Part shown: positions 24,404 to 34,375 of the stretch, one piece after another
Layout: every line of letters begins with the position of its first letter
Position numbering within the stretch: the stretch's first letter is position 1
Source: Nyssa sinensis
Taxonomy: Eukaryota > Streptophyta > Magnoliopsida > Cornales > Nyssaceae
Reading direction: 5' to 3'
DNA length: 64,000 bases
NCBI GenBank assembly: GCA_008638375.1
Contig: CM018051.1
Location: forward strand, 6,985,835 to 7,049,834
Made by a program: the position numbers and the translations under genes
Notes under the pieces: model-generated
The model's input: the letters and a program-made list of their open reading frames with translations, nothing else
Databases searched by the model: none
What the model was told of the DNA's origin: nothing

Positions 24404-26334
24404 CCTTTTACCACCCAAAGCTTTTGATGCAGTAGGTCAGTTTTATTAATTTCTTTTTTTAAAAAAAAATGGAAATCTACACATGCAAAGAGTCTCCAAG
24501 GAAACTAGTGAGATCAGACTGGTCTCAAATATGTCATGCATGCATGTGACATATATATATATATATATATATATATGTTTTCAGAATATATTAATTGCCA
24601 TTTTCTATGAATATTTCTAATTAATAAACTACTTACCCACGAGAGTTTATCAATTAATAGTAGACTATTTTTTAATGGCTTATGCTTATATTATGTGTCA
24701 GTATGAAATTAGATCAAAAGTTCCCGTTTGGTAATATTTTTAAAAACTATTTCTTATTTTTTTAAAAAAAAAAACATGTTTGGTTATTCATTTTAAAAAA
24801 TTGTTTTCAAAATAAAATTTTGAAAACAGACTTTTTTTTAAGAAACTATTAAAAATTGGTTTTTGCCTCTTCAAAAATATGATTGCATTAGAAAATGAAA
24901 ACAATCTTAGAGTACATGTACTTTTTCAAAATTTTTATAGTTAACATTTTCAAAAATACTAGAAACAAAAAGGAAGATAAAAACGAAAACACATCCACAT
25001 GGGTGTTACGGATGATTATTTTAGGTTGTATGTAGACAAATTGCTTAATTTATTTTAACTTTAAGTTTTTCTTGTAAGCATAAGTTTTGAATAGGGATGT
25101 CTAAGTAGATTAAAAAGACTTATTATTTAGTATTTATTATTTACTATTATTTTCCACATACATATATATTCATAAGTAGATTATTTTAAATTATATAAGA
25201 AAGGTTTAAGTAATTTTATATGATTATTAGGATGAGACGAATTACCCGAAAAGCCCGTCCCATTGATAGTTATAATTAGTAATAACACTAGTAGGTCAAG
25301 TACTATCCATTTTTTTTTAACGAATCAGTTAAAGAATATCCTATGTTAACATAGGCGCACTAGACTAAATTTCTTAACAATCGGGGGTAGGGAGAACTTG
25401 GACTCGAGATGCTTGAATTTTATCTTCAATGTTTTTACCGTTCAGTCACATTCCCATATGGTACTATCCGATTAAACTAACAACTTAAATATCAAGTTTT
25501 TCATAAGTCACCTTATTTTCTAAAAAAATGTGTGTATATATTGATAATCTATATTCCTCTTATTTTAAAGAATTATTAGACTTCATTTTAAGGCTATAGG
25601 GTAAAATGAGTCAAATACAAACAATAAATTGTTCATTTATATGTTGTTGTCTATAGTTTTTTTTTTTTTTGAAATAAAGGAAAAATTGTTGAGGAAACCA
25701 ATAATAAATGGAATTGTTAGACTTCGTTTTCTGGCTGATAGGGTAGAATGAGTCAAATAAAAGCTAATAAAGTGATTATATATTTCCATTCTATTATGCA
25801 TTTCCAATATATTTATACACACACACACACACACATATATACATATATATATATATATATATATTAAATACCATTTTTTCAGGGGTACGATAAGTCTTAA
25901 TTATATACTTTTTCCAGTCTTCTTATTTTATACCTCTTTTTATCTGGTCTGGTCTTATTATATAGTTGTTAGATTCTCAATACAAGGGCAAGCAAAGTAA
26001 AATTACGAGAAAGTCCTTGTCGGATCATGTAACTGCCAAAAAGCTAAGCAAAACCAGTTTGGAAGAATCCCAAAAGAAATCCCCCCAACTGAATTCCGTG
26101 TAAAAAATAAAAGAAGAGGCGTCTGTGACAAGAAATTCCCTCGTTCCTTTCTCTTGTCTTGTAAGTTTTACCCAGTCCAATCGTCATTGTATATATATAT
26201 ACACACACGCACCTATAGATATAAACTCTGTATAACGAACTTCTTCACTTCTTCTTCCTCCCAACTCAAGTTTATGCGAATTTGTCTCTGTTACCCAAAC
26301 ACCGTAGAATTGTAAAATCCTTCCTTCGTCCCAA
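24404..26334. other. Intergenic DNA upstream of the HVA22-like gene
   Basis: No gene seen up to the HVA22-like leader. (AT)n runs lie at about 24551-24576, 25838-25862 and 26192-26200, with (CA)n at about 25817-25834. The last ~120 bp (TATAGATATAAACTC near 26213, then a CTTCTTC-rich stretch) look like the promoter and leader of the downstream gene. No ACGTG abscisic-acid element was noticed between about 25900 and 26300. Confidence 0.45.
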
Positions 26335-26679
26335 GGTAATTTAATTCCATTTCTCCCAAAGAATCTCAGAATTTATCTCTGTTTTTTGGAACTGTTTCTG
26401 ATCCTTTTTCATTCCAGTGCAGTCCTGAATTCGTTCTTTCCACGATACCAAGGATCAAGAGGTTACTGTTGTGAATCTTGTGATTGCTTCTCGAGTTTTT
26501 CATTCTTTCTTCTTCATAACAGGTTGGATTCAACTATTCATGTTTTGTCAAAAAAAATTTGAAATTATTATTTTGTTGCTTTTGTTGTTTAGAACCATTT
26601 TCTTTTGTAAATTATTCTGTGTATATATATATATATATATATGGTGAAATAACAATTGTTTATTATGTTTATTTTGTAG
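26335..26679 (+). other. Likely 5'UTR intron of the HVA22-like gene
   Basis: A good donor (CCAAG then GTAATT, at 26336) and a T-rich acceptor (TTTTGTAG before 26680) bracket an AT-rich stretch containing (TA)n at 26622-26641, just upstream of the ATG at 26715. Leader introns are common in this position. There is no transcript evidence here, and another donor inside the leader is possible. Confidence 0.4.
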
Positions 26680-26714
26680 GATTTCTGGTGGCACTTGATA
26701 CGTAGAGATTAAAG

Positions 26715-29700
26715 ATGTTGGGAGATTTAATCACCAGATGTCTTTTGTATGTCATCAATCATTTTGCTCTTTGTTTTTCGTTTTTCCACTGTTTGTGATT
26801 CCTTCTGTTTCCCTTCTGGACATCTTTTCAGATGTTTATTCTTCAACTTTTGACTTAGTCCATGGTTGATTTTTCATATTTGATCTGCAGGTTGCTTCTC
26901 GGATATGCTTATCCAGCATTTGAATGTTTCAAAACAATGGAGAGAAAGAAAGTTAAAATTGAAGAGCTTCGGTTTTGGTGTCAATATTGGTAGGTAGTTT
27001 ATTTAACAAATTCAGGGATTTGGGATTTTCCTTCAACAATTGAAATTGGTTTTGTTTAATTATTGGTTGAAGTTTTCTTAAACTGGTTTTGGGGGGTTTT
27101 GGGTCAATCAAAATTTTCTTAATTGACTATTCTTCTGATTAAGATAGGTTGACTAGGCAAAAAAATAACAACCAATGCTATGTTTCAAGTCCTGGAAAAG
27201 TTAAACATGGAAAGTTCAGGAATAGGAATAGTCAACAATACAGAGATAGTTTACAAATTTCCACATGAAAATGAGTTTGATTAGTTGATTATGGCATGTG
27301 AAAGACCTAAAACTATACTTCTACAAACCTAAATAATATTATTCCATATGTAATTTTTAGTTGACTTGACAGCTGCTATTTCTCCTTTATGGAATCTTGA
27401 ATCTACTTGTGCACCTATTTGCAAGTAAAAAAATACACACACACACACACACAAAGAGGAATCTAATTGTAAGAATGGATGATAATGTCACTAGGGAGAT
27501 AAAATGACCCGCCTCGCCCCTAATGAGACAGGTATAGAAACGAGGTCGAAAGATGGTCACCCTGTCTTATTTATATATTAAAATTTTTTTTTTTATCCCT
27601 AAGGTATATTATATTTACCAATAAACCATACTATAAAAAAAATAGGTCCCAAGGTTTCTCATACTTTTTTTTGTGATGGTTATTTTATTATAAAGTTTTA
27701 ATTTAACTACAAAAAAAAAATATTAATTTACCGGGGCAGGGGGAGGGGGGGAGGAATCAGGGCTCAAGGCAGGGTTGGGGTAGCTCTTTAGGCAGGGCAG
27801 GGACAGCGAAGGGCACCCTGTCCCTATCTCGCCCTGTTGTTATTCCTAATAATGTGATTAATGTTGATTTGTTGTAAAAAGAATCATGAGTCACCTTCTC
27901 ATTGATTAACTATATAGGTGACCTTCAATCAATCCATTCTCTGTTTCAGCATCTAAATACATGTCTACTCCTATCTTCTTTCAATATATTGATTAGTCAT
28001 GAATTTTTGCAGGATCATCGTTGCAGTGCTGACGGTTCTCGAGAGAATTGGGGATACATTCATTTCATGGTAAGCAAATCATACCTAGCTCTCTTAAGTT
28101 TCTTGTAGGTGTAGGTTAGGGTGCATTGATCTTTTGTGGTGAATAACTTTCTGTAAACTCTTGTGAAGGGTGCCAATGTATGGTGAGATGAAACTGGCAG
28201 CCTTCATCTACTTATGGTATCCAAAGACCAAGGTAAAACGCAACCTTATCCCAAATATTTGGAATCTGTTATATGAATTTTATCTCGTCATTCTTCTTTA
28301 TTTAAGACAAATTCGGGCACCATGTCTAAATGTAGGGAAGTGACTTTGTCTATGAAACCATATTCCGGCCATATGTAGAAAAGCACGAGACGGACATAGA
28401 TCAAAATATGAAGGAATTGAGGGCGAGGATATGGGACTTGGCCATTTACTATTGGCAAAACTGCACACAAATTGGGCAGACGGCGTTCTTCCAAATCTTT
28501 CAGTTCTTGGTTGATCAGTCTGGAAAGATTAGAAACATCACCGCTGAGGTACAGTTCCCTTCCATTATCTTTTTTCTTCTAATTGTTGCTTGCAGATTAG
28601 TCTTCTATGATTTTTCAAATTTGCAAAATATTGTCACAACAGAATTCTCATTCCATGATTAGGAAGACCAATATATATATATATAGATAACAACAATATA
28701 TAGCCTGTAAATTAGGCCTTCAAAGCATCCAAGGCATAACATGAACCACACCAATGAATGCTTCAAGCTTCCCCTCCACCACCACTCAGGCTAATGAAAT
28801 TTTGGACTCAGGAAACAATTTTAATTTGGGATCAAGCCTTAGATCAAAGATTTTGTGCAGATATATCCACACCTACCAACACATTAGGGTTAATTAATTT
28901 ACAAACTATAATTATTTTTATAATATAATTAGCCAAATATTCAGCTATTGTTGTTGCTTAGGACTGCAACTTGGACGGGCTTACTGGATCCCAGCTTGAG
29001 CCCAACCCACAATTTTTAGGACTTGGACAGTATTATATGTAACTTGGGAACGGCCTAGACAAGGAAACTCAAAGCCAATTTCAATTTGTGTTAGGCTTAG
29101 GTCGAACTTTCAATAATCAAACCCCATTGACACACAGACATATTATCTCTTATTCATGTACCTTTGATCATTAGGAAAAAAGAATCTAAATCATTGATCC
29201 ATATATATTTATACACACGCTAATTTAGGCATATAAAAAATTTCGTTCATCAATATGTCTTAATAATTGACTTGAGTTTTGAAGATAAATGAATATTCGA
29301 GTAGTATATATTTCAAAAAATAAATTAAAATAATGAAAAAAAAGTCAAGCAACTCAAGCCAATCCAACCAAGCCCGACTTTTGTAAGCAACCTAAGCCAG
29401 CCCAATACACAAGAAATTTAGCTTGGGACAGGCTCAGGTTCGAGAAGGGTTTGGACAAATAATTTCAGAACTTAAGCTGAGCCCAATCAAGCCTCAAATT
29501 CAGCTCACTCGAGTTACAGTCCTAGTATTGTTAAGACTAGTGCCAATATGGTGCTATATAGGCTTCCTTATTTTTAATTCAGATGGCTGATAAGAAATTA
29601 AGAGATTTAAAAGAGCAACTTTCTTATGTGTGTGTATATATATATATATATATATACCAACAACAATTGTAATGGGTTGATCATGCTTTGCAGAAGGATC

Positions 29701-29753
29701 CAACGGACAGAAGGCGGTCGGCAACAACGACTAAACAGTCTAAGAAGCACTAA
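26715..29753 (+). CDS. HVA22-like protein (TB2/DP1/HVA22 family)
   Basis: Six exons read by eye: 26715-26746, 26891-26989, 28013-28069, 28169-28232, 28336-28548 and 29694-29753. All introns are GT-AG and the phases join into 174 residues. HVA22 proteins are the plant members of the TB2/DP1 (REEP/Yop1) family, membrane-curving hairpin proteins of the ER that influence vesicle traffic and, in cereals, respond to ABA. Seen: the family signature GYAYPAFECFKTMERK at 15-30, RFWCQYWIIVAVLTVLERIGD at 38-58 (hydrophobic), and WVPMYGEMKLAAFIYLWYPKTKG at 63-85 (hydrophobic), then FVYETIFRPYVEKHE. The N-terminal form MLGDLITRCLLLLLGYAYP fits the HVA22 g/h/i/j subgroup. The C terminus is short and basic (RRRSATTTKQSKKH). 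Introns 2 and 5 carry hAT-type insertions. The family is secure; the subgroup is inferred. Confidence 0.93.
27470..27850. mobile_element. hAT-type MITE copy B, inside HVA22-like intron 2
   Basis: This shares its layout and several sequence blocks with copy A at 20909-21387: GGTCACCCTG followed by TTATATATTAA, ACCAATAAACCATACTATAAA, and the GGGGCAGGG clusters near the right end, with GTTGTTATTCCTAAT as the decayed right terminus. It is older or more diverged than copy A. It lies wholly within the intron 26990-28012. Confidence 0.6.
28959..29524. mobile_element. hAT-like element with TAGGACTGCAACT ends, inside HVA22-like intron 5
   Basis: The left end TAGGACTGCAACTTGGACG and the right end GAGTTACAGTCCTA are inverted repeats with one mismatch over 13 bp (TAGGACTG[C/T]AACT). 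Subterminal GAGCCCAACCCA, AAGCCCGAC and TTGGGCTT-like motifs are typical of plant hAT-derived elements. No clear target duplication is seen (left TTGTTGCT, right GTATTGTT). It is non-coding and lies inside the intron 28549-29693. Confidence 0.7.
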
Positions 29754-30088
29754 AGGGTTTGATTGAGATTTGTAAGAATTATAGAAACCACCAAACAAAC
29801 AAAAAGAAACTCAAAAGAGTTCACAATTTTCTGCTTTGTACTCTAAAATCAATACTCATTTCAATGTTTTTGTTCATGTAATATACATATATATATATAT
29901 ATATATATTATTTCATACTATTAGGCCTTGCGGCTTGCAATTTTTGCAATTTTGCTATTATGAACTGCCTTTCGCATTGTAAAAAAGACGAAAAACAGAA
30001 CGTGAAAAACGTTTACATATTTTTAACATTTTTAAAGGACAACACACATCCCGACGGAATATTGTCCGCCAATCACACACAATCGCGG
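29754..30088. other. Convergent intergenic gap between HVA22-like and the unknown gene
   Basis: A gap of 335 bp separates the HVA22-like stop from the stop of the minus-strand gene, so the two 3' regions face each other. It holds an (AT)n run at about 29886-29908. No other feature is seen. Confidence 0.6.
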
Positions 30089-30649
30089 TTACCGTTGTCT
30101 GGAACTCCGGACTCGAATCGCTCGGAGCAACCGATCAAACTCTCTGATCATGATCCGAATAACGTGCTGGTCTATGAACCGGAGGAAAGTGGTGAAAGGA
30201 TTCATGGGGCAGTTGTCGGTGAGTTTGGCCCACAGGCGGTGGAGGAAGTGGCGGCCGTCGGCGACCGGCGAGGCGGCCATGGGCTGGAGGTAGGCCCATG
30301 CGGCCTGCTTGACGAGTCGGTTGCGGATGGAGATCTCACAGCCAGAGTGGCCGACGGGTGTAGTGGGTTTCGGGGACTCGACGGCGGTGGAGGGGAGGAG
30401 GTCCTTCAAGGAGGTGTAGGAGAGGGGTTGGATGGAGATTAGCTTGAAATCGACGGATGGGAACGATTGCAATGATGAAGACGACGACAAAGAGGTGGTG
30501 CTGGTGGCGGTGGTGGTGCCGTTGGGGAAGCTGGTGGTGTGGTGGGGCTTTGCCGGGAGGCTGAGCTTTGCGGGCACCACCACTGATGTTGCGATGGAGT
30601 TCCTTCGTCGGAGGAGATGGTTTGGTCTCGACCGGTGGAGAGAGTCCAT
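30089..30649 (-). CDS. Conserved plant protein of unknown function
   Basis: This is an intronless frame of 186 residues. I recognise the type (plant-only proteins with an ISIRNRLVKQAAWAYLQPM block) but know no function or accepted name. The N terminus is basic and Ser-rich (MDSLHRSRPNHLLRRRNSIA). It is followed by a low-complexity Thr/Ser region (about 40-65), then SYTSLKDLLPS at about 77-87. The conserved block ISIRNRLVKQAAWAYLQPMA is at about 106-125, and the C-terminal half is basic and amphipathic (RHFLHRLW, FDRLLRAIRVRSS). No signal peptide or clear membrane segment is seen. The region is markedly GC-richer than its surroundings, which supports coding. The start is the first ATG, and the upstream region carries a GGC repeat (30782-30797). 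It is convergent with the HVA22-like gene. Confidence 0.8.
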   Translation of the reverse strand: MDSLHRSRPNHLLRRRNSIATSVVVPAKLSLPAKPHHTTSFPNGTTTATSTTSLSSSSSLQSFPSVDFKLISIQPLSYTSLKDLLPSTAVESPKPTTPVGHSGCEISIRNRLVKQAAWAYLQPMAASPVADGRHFLHRLWAKLTDNCPMNPFTTFLRFIDQHVIRIMIREFDRLLRAIRVRSSRQR

Positions 30650-32692
30650 TGATTAAGCAGATAGGTTTAGAGAGAGAGGGGAGAAACTTTCGTACTGATG
30701 ACTTTCAAACCATCCATTCGGTCTTATCAATCCTCGGCAACGACTCAGCTTTTCGGTCTTTCTCCCTGTTATATCCCTCTGTGGCGGCGGCGGCGGCTTG
30801 CTTTCGCTGCTTTGGCTTCGTGGAGTCGCTCAATTATTGGCGTATATTGTCGCTGCTTTGGCTTTGTTCAACTTAACGCGAGTTATCGGCATTTGTCTAT
30901 ATCATTTTTCCATATTGCTATTTTTGCCACACTAAATAGTCTCATTAACTGTTATACCCTTAACACTTCTGCCCAGGACACTCAATTTTTCTTCCATGTG
31001 TTAGGAAGTTTTTGATGGAAAATTAAAATTTTTTTATTAAAAAAACAAAAAGATGCCTTTTATTATATAAGAAAAAGTTTATGATTTTCAATTTATTTAA
31101 ATGTTTAAAAATACTTTAAATTACAACTACATCTACTAACATTTTTAATAATTATAAAAATATTTTTTAAAATTTTTATAATTACAGTTACCCTATCTTA
31201 TTTTACAAACTAAACATTCCATGTTTACGAATCATGAAATTTCTACACTACTTCATGAACAAGGAGTACATTAGTATAATAAAATTAGAATATCACTTAC
31301 TTCGACAACCAATACACCAAAAAAAAAAATTTAATACACGATTAAGCACTGCAATCTGAATGTCATATTTAGCAATTCATTTGAAAGTTTTGGAAAAAAA
31401 ATTAAAATATATATTCATCTTTATCTTATTTGATAATTCAGAAAAGAAAAAAAATTCATTATTTCTTATTTGAATGATAGTGAGAGGTAAAAGAAAAAAA
31501 AAATTAAAAATTCACTTGACAATTATAGTCTTTTTTTTCTTTATGTTTAGAATTTTTATTTCTTTCATTTATGAGTATTTTTAATATTTCATAAAATTCA
31601 TTAACTATATTATTTTCTTTTCTCTTAATTAAAATTTTTCAAACAAAAAATTGAACTATTCTTCTACCTTAATCTTTTCTTGTTTTTTTTTTTAAATTTT
31701 CTCCATTCAAACGAGGAGTAAAGAACAATATCAAGTTATCCATATTCACCTGTAACTAATCTATAAACATTTGTTTGAAGGGTACAGATTGTTGAACTTG
31801 TGAAAAATTGGGAAGTATCAAAATTACAATAAAAATAAGAACTAAGGAAAACAAGAGGATGCAACACAAAGGGCACCAATGAAAAAAGAAAAAATTTCCT
31901 CAAAATGGGTCTACCATTGTAAAAAGGGGCACTAATGCTAAATGCTAATCTATTGTCCTGTGCGCGTGCCCAATGGACCACTTCTAATTGGACCCTTAGC
32001 AACGACACTATTATCTTAATAATAATAATAATAACATGGCTTATCATAGTTATTACTTATTACAGCCGAACGAAATCAGACACTAAATCAGTTAGATTTA
32101 ATTAATTTATTATTTATAAATATGAATTAAAAGAAAAAAAAAGGGTTGAATTGATCAATTTTTAAAAAATTATTCTAAAAAATAAGATATTATTACATAT
32201 ATTTTTGTTACATATAAATATATATTAAAATAATATCAATAATTATCCCAATAATTTATTATGTATTACTAAAAAATAAAAAATACTTTTCTTCTTGTTT
32301 TTTATTTTTTTGTATATTTATAATTTTTAATAATTAATTATAAAATTAATTAAATTGGTGAACCATAAACAGATTTTTTTAGTTTGATTCTAATAATTAT
32401 GGATCTATAATATATATATATAGACACAATCATATGAATAGATTAAAACTAACCCACAAATGTTTTCAAATAAAAAAAATGATGATGATAATAATAATAA
32501 TAATAATAAAGATAATATTCAAAAAAAATCATTTACCAAATATTATGAAAATTTTGTAACATTATATCATATGATATGATGATTTGGAACCACCCCACTC
32601 GCTTTTTGGGTGTCTTCAAAGAAAGCGGGGAAGGACAGAATACGTTTGGTCAATGTTTAGCCGCTTGTTAAACTCATCTACTCTCTAATTAA

Positions 32693-32693
<1 letters not shown>

Positions 32694-32731
<38 letters not shown>
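32694..32731. repeat. (AT)n microsatellite
   Basis: This is an uninterrupted AT run of about 19 units, one of the longest of many AT runs in the window. Confidence 0.95.
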
Positions 32732-32734
<3 letters not shown>

Positions 32735-32811
32735 TTAAAATATAAGAAAATAATGGCAACTATAAGAAAACTGTTGTACACAGAGACCCTTTACCCTTGT
32801 TAGCAGAGACC

Positions 32812-33298
32812 ACTAAGAAGATGACAAGTGGAATCGACCATCCTCAAGAAATAAATATATGTGACTAACACGCTATATGTTCGATTGACTTTAAAATTCA
32901 TGGTTTCTTTTTCTATGATTTGGAAAGTATTTTTGTTTTGCCAATAAATCCTATCATTCCGCTGACACCAACTATCTAACAATTAAAACATATAAGTTCA
33001 AATAATACAATTTTCCTGATTTTAAAAGTTAACGTCACTCAAACTTATATGTTGTGACAGAAACAGTTGACATTATCTTTTTAAAAAAAAAATTGTATTA
33101 TTTGAAATTTAAAAAAAAAAAAAAAAAAAAGTGACAATTAGAGAAAGCTACAGTAGAGAATATGAAACCATTGATGTGGGTGTTGATGTGAGGTGTCATG
33201 ACTCTACTGAGAAGATGACAAGTGGAGTTGACCGTACTCAAGAAATAAATTTGCGACTCGTCACACTTAATGTGCGATGGACTCTAACATTCATCCGG
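32812..33298. repeat. Spaced direct duplication (~90 bp) with inverted segments between copies
   Basis: GAAGATGACAAGTGGAATCG, then ACCATCCTCAAGAAATAAAT and CGATTGACTTTAAAATTCAT at 32816-32901 recur as GAAGATGACAAGTGGAGTTG, ACCGTACTCAAGAAATAAAT and CGATGGACTCTAACATTCAT at 33212-33294. Between them, AAACATATAAGTTCAAATAA and TACAATTTT (about 32986-33015) are mirrored by CTTATATGTTGTG (33044) and AAAATTGTATTATTTGAAAT (33088). This suggests an old transposon-related rearrangement. Confidence 0.6.
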
Positions 33299-34375
33299 CT
33301 GACAAAGTAGAATCGGTAATGAAATGGAAACTGATGGCTATGAAAGCAACGCAAGAGAGACCCCATACTCAAAACTTTGTAACAACCATGTCCCTTAAAA
33401 GCACAATAATGGAGCACCAATCCCATTACAACTAAATAGGAGGGCAGGAATGTAAAACAAACCAATCTATTCAAATTCGATTTGAAATCAATTCTCTCTT
33501 AGGCTTGTTCGAGATTGTTTCACGAAACAAACAAATCAAATTTGTACATATTTTAACACTCGTTAATTTATTAAGCTCTGCTTGAGCTTGTGTCGATAAG
33601 CCAAATACGTGGTAATATTATATAAAAACTCAAGTTACTCAAATTCAATTTGCGATCGACTCGACTAGAAACTCGTACGAAATTTGCTCAAAAATTAACA
33701 AATCTTGAACACAATCGGAAACTCGTTTATTTTAACAAATTAAGCTTGAACAACCTACTACTCGACTCATTTACAACCCTAAAAGAGAAAACCCGAAGGG
33801 TAGCACAAGAAAAAAAAAAAGAACCAGAGCTAAATGGTGAATATCATATGTATGGGGATCAGGCATGTTCATACCTGAGTAATCCTCCTGTCCAGTGAAA
33901 CAAACTAATGAACCAAACACATTGAATAGTGATGCGCGCATAAATTATGTAAAGCTTTCAGATTTCAACTAACAGTACAAATATAGCACTAGCAACACAG
34001 TAAATGCCCCACAAGGAATTTCAACTTTGCCTTATATGTGTTGTGTGTGTATTTGTGCATATGTGCACCCATGATCCAATGCTCAATTCATCATAAACAT
34101 CCACCAGATTAATAGGAAAAACAAAAATAACTTTTATTCATTAATGAACCACAGGTCAAATATATATAAATCAACTGTACATAAAAAGCGGTTACCTCTG
34201 CCTTTCGATGCCTCAACTTCTTCCAGAAAGTTTCCGGGTGTAAGCTCATCAAGCAACCCATTGGCATCATTCAATCCCAACCGTAGGATGAATTAGTGAC
34301 AGAAAAAGGAGAAATTGGTGGCAATGACAGGATACCACCAAGGTAGGTATAAGTTTCTTATTGGACAAGTCCAAA

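Larger units (their letters stand above)
30650..34375. other. Intergenic DNA between the unknown gene and E2F
   Basis: The first ~250 bp form the GC-rich leader and promoter side of the minus-strand unknown gene. The rest is AT-rich with no supportable gene. It holds (AT)n at about 32694-32731, poly-A near 33110-33130, a ~90-bp direct duplication (32812-32902 and 33210-33298), and hAT-like debris at about 33490-33782 (ending GACTCATTTACAACCCTAA). The last ~200 bp next to the E2F stop are probably its 3'UTR. Confidence 0.5.

Noticed and set aside
28959..29524. Perfect 8-bp target duplication for the intron-5 hAT element
   Set aside because: Flanks TTGTTGCT and GTATTGTT do not match well enough to claim one.
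29960..30876. Plus-strand frames antisense to the unknown gene
   Set aside because: The minus frame has the conserved block and a natural start. The plus frames are composition shadows.
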